A stretch of 64,000 bases of DNA from Lingula anatina (lineage: Eukaryota; Brachiopoda; Lingulata; Lingulida; Lingulidae). A program made the position numbers and the translations under genes. Numbering within the stretch: position 1 is the stretch's first letter; each line of letters opens with the position of its first letter. The notes under the pieces were generated by a model that was given only the letters and a program-made list of their open reading frames with translations, had not been told where the DNA came from and searched no databases. The stretch lies in NCBI RefSeq assembly GCF_001039355.2, contig NW_019775563.1:169537-233536 (forward strand), in the 5' to 3' direction. Below are positions 12,271 through 24,900 of this stretch, one piece after another.

Positions 12271-12675
12271 CTATTGTCTTAGGAAAGGTAGGTAGAGGTC
12301 AGGGAGGATGGCACCATCATTTCTGTTGAGACTGGCCCCTGTCTTTTTGATGTGGATGGCTTCTAGGACTTTTCTGTAATTTTCCCTTGGCTCACAGTCA
12401 ATCACCTTGATTTTGTCTATTATAGGACCATTTGATACCTTATGTCCGGATTGTTCCTCATGCTGGCTTAATGTTGACTTGCTGTCTCTATTATTGACCG
12501 ATTTTTGGTGTTCGGCTTTTCTCTCCGACACTGATCTTCCCGTTTTGCCTATATATTTCTCACCACACCCCTCACATTCCATTTTATAGACAACTCGACA
12601 CTTTTCATTGTTGTCTAATGGGTCTTTGGGACTTACTACTGCATTCCTGATGGTGAACCCTGCTTTGTTGTACAA
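12271..12675 (-). CDS. Orphan GIY-YIG endonuclease domain, Penelope-like element fragment
   Basis: This 134-codon frame contains CRVVYKMECEGCGEKYIG followed by KTGRSVSERKAEH, the GIY-YIG nuclease core with its first strand, the paired cysteines and the R...EH helix. The domain continues to an E-A-x-x-I-K-K stretch typical of the C-terminal part. In Penelope-like retroelements such a domain follows the reverse transcriptase. Here the upstream (higher-coordinate) side turns into low-complexity A/T and a G-run, with no reverse transcriptase, so this is a 3' fragment. The Met at 12675 may be only an internal residue. It lies inside the core of the long-TIR element and was probably acquired by nested insertion. 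A role as a live nuclease is not excluded but is unlikely without the partner domain. Confidence 0.75.
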   Translation of the reverse strand: MYNKAGFTIRNAVVSPKDPLDNNEKCRVVYKMECEGCGEKYIGKTGRSVSERKAEHQKSVNNRDSKSTLSQHEEQSGHKVSNGPIIDKIKVIDCEPRENYRKVLEAIHIKKTGASLNRNDGAILPDLYLPFLRQ

Positions 12676-12754
12676 GTTAATGTTGTATTTTTTTTTTAAT
12701 TTTTAAATGGGAGGGGGGGGGGTAAGTACACCTCCTGAGTAGAGGCTATTCACC

Positions 12755-12840
12755 TGGATAGCCTCATTCCCTGAAGAAGATGTCCTGATAGACATCGAAA
12801 TATTGGAGGTAAAACCTATCTCAATATTAGCTGTTGGCTG
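12755..12840. other. Hairpin-bearing segment next to the GIY-YIG fragment
   Basis: GATGTC at 12779 and GACATC at 12791 form a short stem around CTGATA, directly followed by GAAAT. A CTGA loop followed by GAAA is reminiscent of the ribozyme-like core in Penelope terminal repeats. The fit is only partial, so this is a suggestion. Confidence 0.3.
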
Positions 12841-12859
12841 AAGAAAAATTCACATCATT

Positions 12860-14213
12860 CTTATAACTTAACACAGCTGATGAAATTCTTCTTTTCTTGT
12901 ATGAATTTTTTGGATCACAAATAAAAAAAAGGCTTATGTTAACTTTTCATTACATCTCCTGTGTTTGACATTTTTGCTGTGGAATGTTCATCCATCATTC
13001 CTGACAAGCTCTCTCCAACTATAACATGTTTTTACACTTCTGGATGCTGTCCTGACAGTTATCTTTTGGAATATGGCTTGGAGAAGCTGCTGGCCATACC
13101 AAAGTAACCATGAAATTGTTAGCAGTTTTGTAGTTCTCTGTGGGGGCATGCCTTTTTTGTTCATAAAAATGAGTTGCTATTAGATGTGCACCTGAATATG
13201 TAGGGACACTACATTGAACAATACTTCTTCCCTGTATCTAACACTATTAAAGGGTCATGGGATAACAACCAAGGACAATCTGTGGTCATGTGTGTATCCA
13301 TCTCTTAACATTATGAATCCTCCACCATCCTGCTGCCTTGGAAGGATACAAAATGTTCCACAGGTTTCACCAGCTCAAATCAGCATAGTAGATACAGGGA
13401 CAAGATCCACGTGTCCAAATAATACATCTTAAGTACCTTATGTTATGGTTCCTTCAGTACATTGCCCATGGGTGAAAAATCTTTTTGTGCTTGGTGATCA
13501 GATTTTCTTTTCCCAAAGGAGAGTGGAAACTATAGGATCCGTCGCGGCTCAGATTCCTCCTGAGGAAACATGGTGTTACAGTGGATTGGAGACTTAGAGC
13601 ATTTAGTATTAGGGTATTTCATTAAGAATATTACTCATGGGTACATTCCTCAGAAACTAGCCATACATAAAGGTCACTGCAGGTTGCAAAAATTGGAAGG
13701 TTTCTTCCAATTCACACATTGATCTTTGTCTTACATGAAGCACTTATAATGTGATTTGAGTACAGTTAATGAGCTTACTGGGCGTAGTTTCATCAACTCT
13801 CCTTATAAGCATGGGAAGTGCAAATGCTTGGCATTTTGTAATCTTTTCCAGCATGGAGGGGAATATCACCCCCTTACAGTTACTGTACATGGTATTATGG
13901 AAGAGGCGCGCATGATTTGTGTACAGCTATATGGATTTTTGGGTCTTTAGATATGACAAAAGGCCCTGCATATTTGCTTCTTGCAAAGCAGATCTTATGT
14001 TTCTCCTCCCAACTGAGGATGCTCTTTATTTCTGTACTTTATGAGCTTTACCCTTGCCAAAATATCAGGCCAGTTGCAAATTTGCTGCAATTTTCTGCAA
14101 ATTAGCAGCAATAAAACTTCGCATACTAGACTTAATGATATGGGACATAATAAACTGCTAAACAGCAAAATGCATAGTTGTGGTTACCATCTGTATTCCC
14201 AAAAATAAATTGA
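12860..14213. other. Core of the long-TIR element, unassigned
   Basis: There are short open segments (for example 13214-13432 and 13756-13950 on plus) and an AATAAA near 14111, but none matches a family I recognise. It could be element-borne sequence or captured host DNA. Confidence 0.3.
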
Positions 14214-14215
14214 AA

Positions 14216-14625
14216 CTAGAAAAGCACTTCAAGAGAGCAGACCTCCGCCAAGGCGGTAAAGTCTCCACCCAATGCCGTTTCACCCCTAAATTTTCATTCT
14301 ATAATGATTTAGTTTTTTTTTATTATTGATTGATTATTGATCTGGATCACCACCAAAAACTAATCAACTGTTCCTTGGCCCACTTCTGACTATCCTGAAA
14401 ATTTCACCAAAATCGGTCCGAATCTTAATTTTTCTTTTATTTTTTATTATTGATTATTGATCCAGATCACCACCACAAACTAAACACTTCTAAGTTAACC
14501 CATTTTTGACCTACCCTGAAAATTCCATTCAAATTCATCCATAACTTTTTTGAGTCATGTTGATGACAAACAAACAGATAAACAAACAAACAGGGGTGAA
14601 AACATAGCCTCCTTGGCGGAGGTAA
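14216..14625. mobile_element. 'CCTCCGCCAAGG' MITE, copy 1
   Basis: It is bounded by GACCTCCGCCAAGG near 14246 and its complement CCTTGGCGGAGGT ending at about 14622. The interior shares the 'GATCACCACCAAAAACTAATC' type of segment with copies at 41391 and 45437. It carries no coding capacity and is nested in the long-TIR element. Confidence 0.8.
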
Positions 14626-16414
14626 CTAAAGCACCAATGTAATAAATGAAACTAGTATCTGTTACATAAATGTTGTTTGAAGTTTAAAAAAAATATGAGT
14701 TTACCTTTGATTTCATGAAGTGAAATTTGCATGGAATCGGAATTTTTATTGTACAAAACCTTTGAGCTTCTTTTGATAAACAAATAAATAGATAATGATG
14801 TTATTATAGACATGTACTTTGACAACATAGTTGTTATGCTATAAAATACAATGGTCCAAGTACATGCTTATGAATGTGAAGTAACTTGTAAATAATTGGC
14901 TTAAATAAACATACCATCTTAAATTTATCTGCAAAAAGTGAAAAATTCTCATATACCAATATATTGTAAAATAAAAATGAAATGTACTGATAAAATAAAA
15001 ATGAAATGTACTTCATCAAAGGAGATATTTCAACTTTTGATGAGATACGTGACTTTGTTTCTATGAGGGTAATGATAAGGGATTTATGGTGGCCATTTTG
15101 GGTATTTCTATAAGCATAAAGCCTTCATTCTGTAAATAGATAGTAAAAAATACAGGAAGTTAGGGTAGAGTATCTATGTTTGATGAAATTTTGCTTTTAG
15201 AAGATTGAAAGAAATTCTGACGTAAAGAAAAGGGATTAAATTGCAAAATTGGTCAAATTTTGGCTGCCATCTTGGATAGAGTGGCCATGTTGGATTAATA
15301 GGCAGTCTATAATTAACCTTTATAAAATTAAAACAAATGTACTTTACCCATATGTTTTAAAATGAAAGTATATTTTATTCATTTAAAGAGATATACCAAC
15401 TTTTGATATGATATATGTTTCGCCTTTGACTCATATTAGTAAGGGGTGTATGGCAGCCATATTGGATTTTTCTCTAATCATCCAACTTTAATTATGCATT
15501 CAGATAGCAAAAATGCACACATTATTGGAGAGATTCTATATTTGATAAAATTTAGCTTTTTCCATGACTGAAAGTAGTTCTAGATTACAGAAACCATGAC
15601 TTCATTGCAAAAACTTGTGAAAATTTAACCGCCATCTTGGATAAAGTAGCCATCTTGGATTGAGATAGCTCTTTGAATTTAGCTTTAAAATATTGAAGCA
15701 ATTCCCCTTTACCCAAAAAATTGTAAAATAGAAATAGCATTTGCTTCATTAAAGTAGATATTTGAACTTTTCTATAAAAGACAGATGGTACCCTTGACTC
15801 ATAATGGTAAGGGGTATGTGGCGGCCATATTGGATTTTTTTGTATTCACAAAGCCTCTATATTATACATAGATGGTACAAATGCAGGAAATAGTATAGAC
15901 AATCTTTATTTGATAAATGTTGGCTCATATCATGATTGAAGGGAATTCTAGATCAATGAAAAGAGGATTTAATTGCAAAAAATGTTGAAATATTGGCCGC
16001 CATCTTGGATAGAGCGGCCATTTTGATTCCAATTGACCAATTTCTGCTACAGATCACCAGATAGTACATATTTCCACAATATATGGACAACTAAAATATC
16101 TACCCTGAAACAAACTGAAAATATCAACCATTTTTCATAATTTATCCATTTTTGCATATTCCTCAGGGATGGCGGCCATCTTGGATTTTTGGGCACTTTC
16201 GCAATTGAGCCTATTTGTCCAATAAGCATATTCATAAACCCCAGATATCAGGCTCTCCGACCATATATTGGAAAATTTTATATCATAAAAATTTTTTTTC
16301 ACCCTTATTTTTTGCCTTGGCTCCCCTACTATAATTAAGGACAGGAGTTGCTATTTTTGCGATGTCTTCTCTCTCTGTATATATCTCCTCTTCTGTAACA
16401 AATTGGCTGTAGAG

Positions 16415-16534
16415 CGCGTCCTACAGGTACAGATCCATGCGGCCAACCGCCGTTGGGAGTACGAAGTTATCCGAGAGATTCCGTTCGACATAGGGTGTGT
16501 AATGTACAGTATCAGCGCTGGCATTGCTAGTTAA
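16415..16534 (+). CDS. Candidate terminal exon of the LRR gene
   Basis: Directly after the right end of the long-TIR element, a T-rich stretch ends in CTGTAGAG. It is followed by an open segment of 39 codons to a TAA at 16532, including VQIHAANRRWEYEVIREIPF. Base composition is locally higher in G+C and looks coding, and phase 0 would join the exon ending at 10222. The assignment is an inference: the acceptor is not strong, an internal donor-like CAG|GTACAG is present, and I recognise no domain. Confidence 0.3.
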   Translation, partial: RVLQVQIHAANRRWEYEVIREIPFDIGCVMYSISAGIAS

Positions 16535-18282
16535 CATTGCGTGTCTAGTGCGAATACATACGGTGTCTATACAGAAAACTAATTAAGATAATAACCAATT
16601 TTGTTGAGTTACCTAAGCTGAAGGGATGATCTGTGTGATAGAACAACAACTCTGTGTGTGTGTGTGTGTGTGTGTATGTGCTATAGGTAAATTATGGCTA
16701 ATACCTGTACAATGCTTTAAAAGCATACAATGCCAGTTAGACCTTTATAAACAAAATGATGATATCAATGATGATAAATGAATTCAGTTAAAATTCAGCT
16801 CTTTCGCCATTACCACCAAGTTGCACCATCTGAAACCGATGACAAGTAACGTGTACTGCCTGTTTTCAGTTCTAGATGTTCAAGTTGTAACACATTAAAA
16901 TGTTAGATGCGGAGAAGGTTGAACTCTATTGGTAACGGTAAAAGTAGTAAAATTTGAACTCCAAAACGGACTTACAAATCTTAAAATTAGGTTCACTTTT
17001 TGATAGGATATAGCTTGGCGATTATGGAGAAATGTAGAATTTTGATTCCTTTTTTTTCTTTACACGTTTGAAGGTCTCATGAGCATTGTTTGTCCTCAAC
17101 CATTGACATTTTTGTATTTTCAGGGTGTAACATTTCGTGCGTATGTATATTGGCATACACCGACATATATTCGTGTATTACCATTGTACGTTATAATGGT
17201 CTATCCAACTGGGCATATTTTATGTATATTCATCATTATAAACCATCATCTCTGTAAGCTGATTGCGCCATTTACGTACTTATTGTCCTTAGAAAGATGC
17301 GGGCTGTATTTTCCCGTATTTATTCACAAGCGTAAATCAGCACCAGGAGTCGAGTCATGGTTAAAGGTACAAGTGGCGAATATTTTTCTGTATCAACCAA
17401 ACTAAAAACGATTATTGCGATTGGTTTGTAATTCGCCATCATTTAAACAATTGATATTCACAAGTGCATCTGGATTGGACTTTACCCACGCACGGAGGCT
17501 CATGGTTACGAGTTGTTTTCGTACCAAAAAGCAAACAAAAAACGAGGAAAATTGTTTGCGGAACGAAGCGAACAAATGTACACGTGGACAAATTAACCAT
17601 GATTCGTGTGACGGAAAATTATTCAGTTTTATCTCTTTTTTTCTTGTTAACCTTTTTTGTAGAGGGATGAAGGAGAAAGAGAAGAAGGGTGCCTCCGAAG
17701 CTTGAGGGGTGTAGGGGGGGGGGGGGCGTGCGTGGTACCTTGGCACTGAGACCTGGTACTTTAATGTTATAAAATAGCTTTTTTTTGTTCGAAAAAATAA
17801 ATAATTTTTATATGATTTTTTAAACTTCCAGCTACCAACAACAACAGCGTACGTACATGTATCATATCATCTTTTTATTGCTTTTTTTTTTAAATTTCCG
17901 TCCGTTCATCCCTGTTTAAACCTCACACACGATACTTGGGAAATAAAATGCTTTTATTCTCGACGAATCCTGACTTTCATATCTTTTCTGTTTTATCTAA
18001 ACTCTGCCATAGATTCAGCTCCTGTTTTCTTCCAACGTATTTGATAGCAGGAAGAAAAAACAATACAAGCAACGTCTTTCGTAAAAATCACATCCCACCG
18101 TTCATACATTATCTCCGACACAAACTCTCAATATGATATCAGAACAATTTTTACTAATCGCTTTCTATTCCGATAAGCTCAGGAAGGGTTAGCTATCACA
18201 TATAACGCGAAGCAAACTGATAATTGATAAGAGATATATAAGATCGCCCGACAATGCCATTTACTAGAGATATTTTAGAGAC
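16535..18282. other. Intergenic, no supported gene
   Basis: It contains a (GT)n run at 16653-16675 and a G-run near 17716. An open block at 17120-17350 preceded by TATTTTCAG could be mistaken for an exon, but its translation is hydrophobic and matches nothing I know. Confidence 0.35.
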
Positions 18283-18531
18283 CATTCCCAGACCCTATCG
18301 TACTAAGTTTGGATCGAAATATATCCGAGGGGATTCTTGCCTAATTGCAATTAACTTGAGCGGCTTAGATGTCTGTCACGCCTACTGAAGCTGATAGGGG
18401 GCAAACTATCGTTTAGCAGCTTTAGTAGGCGTCCCAGACGTCTAAGCCACTTAAGCTGAAAGCAAATTAGCGAGAAACCCCGTGGAGATGGACCGATCCT
18501 GTAAGATCGATCTAGGGATGGGAACCTAGAC
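18283..18531. mobile_element. 'GATCGATC' MITE, copy 2, hairpin form
   Basis: The element begins CCATTCCCAGACC and ends GATGGGAAC. The interior is a long palindrome in which GGCTTAGATGTCTGTCACGC pairs with GCGTCCCAGACGTCTAAGCC. It directly abuts copy 3. Confidence 0.75.
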
Positions 18532-18533
18532 TG

Positions 18534-18742
18534 CATTCCCACAGATTTTAGATCGATCTATTTCCGTGGGGAGTCTCACTAGATTACTGTCAGCTTAGCC
18601 GGCTTAAATGTCTGTCCCGCCTACTAAAAGCTGTAAGAGGGTAATTAACTTCCGTGCGCGCTCGGCTGACAGCAATTTAGCGTGCACCCCAGGGAGTTAG
18701 GTCGATCCAGATGGATCGATCTAAATCTGTGGGAATGCAGTC
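18534..18742 (+). mobile_element. 'GATCGATC' MITE, copy 3
   Basis: The termini are inverted: GCATTCCCACAGATTT at the left and AAATCTGTGGGAATGC at the right, each joined to GATCGATC. The interior matches the copy at 29112 closely and has no coding capacity. Confidence 0.85.
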
Positions 18743-21700
18743 CTAGTCTTAGTAATCTGCGAACTGTAATGAAAACACCTATATGTAAAGCGTTAATTGA
18801 AGCTATAAGATAGGCCTACTGACGCATATTGCAACGCAGCTTAATAATCACTAGCTTCAGTGAGAAGGAGGCAGGTTTCAATCAGTACCTTTACACGAGT
18901 CCGATCAAAAATTTAATAATTGTCAGTTGCTTTTCTCTAATCCTTATCGTTCTTACTTTCTCATCTTTGCGTGAAAGAGACCCAATATCTTCATTTTTAA
19001 AGGACATGCTGTTGATCCTACGATAAAGTGGATAAAACTGTTTCAGAGTTATTTTTGTGAAACAGCACCCTATACTACCAACGAGAATAGTTTCAAAAAG
19101 CATTAATTCGCAAACTAGATATCCCTATTTATTTATTTATTTGGTGTAAAAATGTTAATACCGAAGAGACAGAAATACAAGCGCACACACACAAACACGT
19201 GTGTTATACATGCACATGTTACTATTTCACTTTACATTACCTTTTATACCCCAACCCCCATCCCAAATTGCCCAGAACTTGCCCAAAATAGTGAACAGAG
19301 AACGAGAAAAAAGGGAACACGCGGCTCAGGCATCTCCCATCACGAAAGAGATAATTCTGCATTCAATATTTTTTATAGATAATACTACTACAGATACATC
19401 TATAGAACTACCTCTAATTAAAAGAAAGTCACCGCATTGTTGCTTCTGATGTTGCTTCAACTAACTTGCGTATTCAAGGTTTAGGGTACAGATATTAAGC
19501 AACGGATTATCACACAGACACGTCACACGAACGTGGGAATTGCAATAATCACTGAATACTTACAAACACGCAAGGTATTGTCATGCCATATTCCTATCAC
19601 CCTAAGTTTCAGAGGTCTCTGGAAACCACACACACGCGCACGCGCGCTCGCACGCGCACGCACACTCACACACGCACACTCACACGAAAGACACGAATCG
19701 CACTCTGTAACCTAGATACAGCGTTTACTATCTGAAGTTACACTATCATTAAATTAATTGGCCATCCCCTCATTTCCACTAAGCATACATAAAATGTATG
19801 ATTGTGTTCAAAACATACCCTCATTGCTATTATAGGCTTTAAACGAGAAATGAATACTAATTTCAGTCTAAACGGATACTGGTACGTACGTGCCTTTTAA
19901 GTGCGTTCATGGTATTTAATATAACCCTATTGAATGGTCTCGATTATTCCAGATCATCGTAAAGCGTGTGTATTCAAAACCAGCACTATTAGAAGCATTT
20001 GACGAAGCTTAATTTTTGTTTCTACTGTCGATTTTATTAACAATATTGTCAGAACGCGCTTAAGTTTGAACTCAATGAAGGCGCATAAAATTTACACTGA
20101 AGATAGGTCGAGGCTACTGTTTAAAATTTGCCTACCAAAGGCAGTGAAATACACCATTGTGTTCTTCCACCCAAGTTCATATTCTGCCCTTGGTAAGCTT
20201 TGCTTTTATAAGCCTTGCCTGCGTCTCTTAACATGGCCGAGCACAGACAGCTCTGCATCACCTAACGTCTCCAAGACCGTCTTCAGTTTCACATCAGAGC
20301 CGATTCACAAAAAAAGCCCAAAGCTGCTCCACACTATGAGACCTTTTTTTATTCGCCTTTAAACACTGTGCGTATTTTATATCAGGAGAGACACGGAAAC
20401 TGTTGCAGACCAATACTGACTTTACTTGAACTGGAGAGGACCTAATTTTGGGCTTAAAAATTTAGATCAATTTTGCAGCTAAGCAGCTTTCTGAAATCGG
20501 CCCCAGTACTGCAGTCACTGTTACTCTATTCGAGAGGTCGACTGAGTGACGAAGACCAAAATTGCCATTGGGCAGTAGAAAAAAATTGTCATCAATTAGC
20601 CAGATACATTTCTGTGAATATCTAGATTGAAAAATCAATCTGTGACCCTGGTAGAGGGTACATGTACATGTAAATCAGTGTTAATAGATAATATTAGTCT
20701 TCAATGGACCGACGCAGCGGCCACAGACATTATGCATCTATGGTGATTTGATCCCTGGTACGGTAAAACCGCGCCGCAAGCCAGGATTTAATGTTAATCA
20801 ACACTTACATCTACTTACAACATTATCAAAATTACAATCGATTCCCGAGGATCCACATAAGATACACGAAATTCCATTACTATTTCCATAAAATTGATTT
20901 TTTCATCGTGACCTCATGAACAGGGCCTCCTGTTTGGGCGGACACAAATCTAAAAGATAATCAACAAGATATAACGATCCGATCAAGTTATTATTTTTTC
21001 TTGCTTCCGTTTCAGTTTGATTCGATTAATTTTGAAAGATCATCAGCCTAGTTCAATGGATCCAGTCTGCGTTTGTGAGAGATACATATATCATTACAAC
21101 GCAATCCAGGCTAACACGTCTTCGTGTGTCACAGAAGATGGTCGTATACTTGGTAATTTTCCTAGAATCTCAAGAGATTATACCTAAGGTATTTGAACTG
21201 AAATATGGACTTTTCCTGGAGTCTTCAGCAAATGTCTAGCACTGAACTATCATTTATCACTTAGTTCCTAGCTCAGATATACCATATGCATATACGGTTT
21301 TTTACGCTTCTGAAATAAAAGGTGTAATATGTCCATATATGCACATACTATCAAAGAAAAAAAATATGGAAGGATTTCAAAGAAAAAAAAAGAAATAAGA
21401 CAATTGAATTTTTAAGGTCGCATGAAATATGATACTACTATCTGTACCATCAACTTGTTTGTTTTCCGCCATCCCTGTGTATTTAGCTCCGACATGATCC
21501 GACCTCGCCAGATCGGCGGATCAATTTGTTTCCGATTCCCAGGCCTGCGGAGCTCATGGTTCATTTAATCAAGATAATACGCACGCTAGCTCCATACACT
21601 GCGGCCCACACACTATAGATGTTCATCATTTCATCGGAAAAAAATTTCCCCAAAGTGCGGATTGTCATTACGAGAGTCTGGAGGCTGCGGGTGAAACATA

Positions 21701-21810
21701 TGAGGGAATGGATAATAATGAGGATGCAGCAACGGCCTCAGCTAGACAGACTTGGTAGTTGTAGGCTACATGACGGCCTAGATGAAAGTGAAATCGTACA
21801 TTTGAAAAAG
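18743..21810. other. Intergenic, no supported gene
   Basis: Only a GCGC/CACA-rich tract (19628-19684) and scattered low-complexity DNA stand out. The open frames here are short and none shows a domain or convincing splice borders. Confidence 0.35.
19628..19684. repeat. Alternating purine-pyrimidine CA/CG tract
   Basis: About 57 bases of mixed CA, CG and TC dinucleotides, with CG-rich steps in the middle. The alternation favours Z-DNA in vitro. It is otherwise a simple repeat. Confidence 0.85.
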
Positions 21811-21849
<39 letters not shown>

Positions 21850-21851
21850 AT
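21811..21851. repeat. (TAAA)n microsatellite
   Basis: About ten tandem AAAT units. A CA-rich stretch follows near 21918-21960. Confidence 0.95.
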
Positions 21852-21969
21852 ATAAAAAGGAAGTGTTAGACAAAGGTAAATGGACATGTGTATTGGTGTA
21901 CATTGCTTCTGAACGCACGCAAACACACGCCCACACACGCACACATGCGTACACACACGCACTGCAGAT

Positions 21970-24900
21970 ATTATATGCAAATAACCAATTTGTTTGCGAT
22001 ATTTCAGCCTTGATGGGTTGATTCCGTCTCCTGAAGAAAAGTTCACGGAGTGGGATGTGGTGCTCCGAAGAATTTGTGTATTTAGGACCACTGCGAGTTC
22101 AGGCCTCGACTAAAGAATCTATCAGTCTTTATTAACCGAATCAGGTCCATAGCAGTGTGGTGTTTGGGTTCACAAGGTTCGAAAGAACCGCCATTTGGAC
22201 CAAAAAGGTACACTCTGAATCAAAATTTTGATCCAGGTTCTATTATATTTCTTGAGTTGGGTCAACTAGGCCTACTGGGAGAAAAAAGAGACCCCTCTAT
22301 TCCTTTGAGATTACTGGCTAGATGTTTGGATATGCTTTTCTTTTTATTTCTATCCATCGTCAGCTCACGAATACATTCGTGACTTGTTCAAGCGATTTGG
22401 AAGTTTTTTTTCCAATAAAGCGTAACAGCACACGTGTGGGCACAAACGAAATCGATTGTAATCCTTTCTTCAAAGTAGTGATCTATGTAATTGATGTTCG
22501 AACATGAATGGATATGGGTCACAAGTGCTTCTGTGGTCTAAAGTTACCTTCAGAAGTGAAGGACCTGGGTCATTTCAGACCAAACTACCCACATGTGTCG
22601 TGAACTGTCAGTGATACGAGAAGTCAAGAAACTGTGCGTAACGTGGAAATTGGTGTCTAAACTGGCTGCTAGGGGACACGTTTTCAAGGTAGGCCTACTA
22701 TTTAAAACTGTACTCTAAAATTGGTAAATTGTGTTATCTGTATTTCACGTACTGTTCTGTTAAAAAAATAATAAATTGACATACCTGTAGTTTACTATAT
22801 CAAACGTTCTGTACATGTGGTTTAGGCCCTACTTGTGTTGTTCTGACAAAAAAATCAAATTATACGTCACTTGGGGTCACGCTTCCCGTTCAATTTGGCC
22901 ATGACAAGTTAAAACTCTTCGTGACAGAAAAAGACGAAGTTCTTCCGCTTACCTGGCAAAGAAAATTGATAGATAAATCCTAAAATAGAGAACTTCCATG
23001 ACAGCAAAGCAATGAATAATAAGGGCTGCATACACGATGGAAAATATACGCAAAGCCGGAAGAAACAAAACACATAAGAGCAGCTAGTTCCGGAGGCCTG
23101 TCTGTAGGGACGGAAACTGGGCTGTCAACATCATATTGCATCGACAACGTATATTTTGGTATTCTTATAAAGCCAAAATCAAATAATAAAGGAAAATGAC
23201 ACCACTTTTGGTAACTAAAAACCTTGACATATGTATAAAAGCTAAAAGCTGGCACACATGGCGACGAGACACGAACAGACTACCCATGGGCTTAATTCTC
23301 TTATTTGGAAAAAGGTTACAGACTTCAAGACGCCATGTCCCAAGCGTGATGACAGATACAGCAGAAGTCTGATTGAATTCTGTAAGGCGGACTCGAGAGC
23401 ATTGCTCTGTTGGAATGAAAACTCCATTAGACGAAAAGCCAAGGAATATTGTTTTCTACCAGCAAAGGTTGAATTGGTTAAGGGTTTGCCGTTTTGTATG
23501 CAGTAGTCATAGGATAGCAGCATGCACAGATAACACAGCAATATTTAAAATGTGTGCTCATAACTGGCCGTTCAGACACAGAGGTAATTCCAGAACAATA
23601 TCAGTTTCGATTAGTCTCTTACATACACGTAATGTCTAAATTAAGATACCAAACAAATAAATTAACCGAATTATCAGTACACAGCCGAAAGGAGACTGGT
23701 ATGCTATGTGGAGAGTGGCATAATTTGATATTTCATTTCGCTGACGTAAAATAGACCTGAACCGGTTCGGGACGTGCTTCGGGCCTCTATGGCAATAATA
23801 GAAAATTTCGTTTCAACCATGAGAGCACATGCACATGTATCGTATCATTCGTTGTTTTAAAGTTGGCCTGCAAACTCTAGTAATATGCACACAGATGGAC
23901 ACTTCGCCGTTCAAGTTTTTAGGCATCATTCTTTAGGCTACATTGTATGTCTTATTAAAACTGCAGTCTGCAGTTGATTCTATGCCGTCTTAAAATATAC
24001 CTAATTTATACTTCTACATGGTTATGTAATTACAAACATGTTTTTGAACATATTGTGCTATGAATATAATGGACGTATTATTGATAACGACTCACCAACG
24101 TGCCAGTGCATTGACCATTGCGTGTGTTGTCCACACTTGGTCAGTTTTAAGGTCCAGACTCGTCCCGTTCTCGTGCCTTACTCTCACTCACTGCCTCAAT
24201 TTAACTGTTCTACGGCCAGATCGATGAAGAGCAACGCCGTCACGAAGTCAGGCACTGGCTGAGCGCGCGCATCGCTTATGGCTACGGTCGCGGGAAAGAG
24301 CTATTAAAAGGGAAACGTCGCATTGATCTCCCCCAAAAGAATGATTTATTTATAAGGCGCAGATTCTATTGATGTTTACATTATGTACAAAGCTCAGTTG
24401 CGCGCGCAAGGAGAACTACCTAGTAGCGATTTGCAATTTGATTTAATAAATAGGTATTTTATTGCTTTTCTCTGAACACCAGAAGTACTTACGGTTTCAA
24501 CGGATTCATGGATAAGAATGTGCAGTTTATTGGCAGCCTGTGTGAAAAAGAGGATAAGGACCTATTCAGTTTACGAGTAACAAGAATTGTATGTTATTAC
24601 CCAACTGCGGTCAAATTGTCAGAAATTCAGTTCTTATGTACAAGGAATATCTGCTTATTTAAATGTTATTTATATAAATCAAAAATCAAACTGAGCTCAT
24701 ATAAGATATGTTTGTCATACATGTAAAGGCCCTACTGGTACGCAAAATGTTAGTGTAATGGTCATATTCAAATGCAGATAGATTCCAAGGCTGATACATT
24801 TCTAGTCTGGTATATAGGAAACGTTTTAGCAACCGTGGTAAATGAAGAATCAATACTGCAGATAAAACGTATTGAAATAAGCGTTGATTTATTTTGGAAG

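Larger units (their letters stand above)
10442..16332. mobile_element. 5.9 kb element with ~1.4 kb inverted arms built of ~363 bp subrepeats
   Basis: The ends are exact inverted copies: TAGTAGGGGAGCCAA at 10442 and its complement ending at 16332. Homology continues inward for about 1.4 kb on each side (10442 to about 11830, and about 14900 to 16332) at moderate identity. Each arm holds about three diverged tandem units. In the left arm the same landmark recurs near 10758, 11121 and 11484, and in the right arm near 15264, 15629 and 15997, giving periods of 363-368 bp. Every unit carries AAGATGGCGGC-like words. The 3 kb core holds a nested MITE, a GIY-YIG frame and another MITE, and I see no transposase of its own. 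Long arms made of direct repeats recall foldback elements such as the sea-urchin TU family. It is probably a non-autonomous relic. Two independent insertions in opposite orientation are an alternative. Confidence 0.75.

Noticed and set aside
17120-17352. Exon-like open block after TATTTTCAG
   Set aside because: The translation is hydrophobic and Tyr/Ile-rich with no family resemblance, and the donor side is weak. I kept it as unassigned.
22980-23754. Cluster of 66-99 codon frames on both strands
   Set aside because: They overlap one another in opposite strands with no domain, no splice borders and no repeat explanation. This is consistent with chance open frames.
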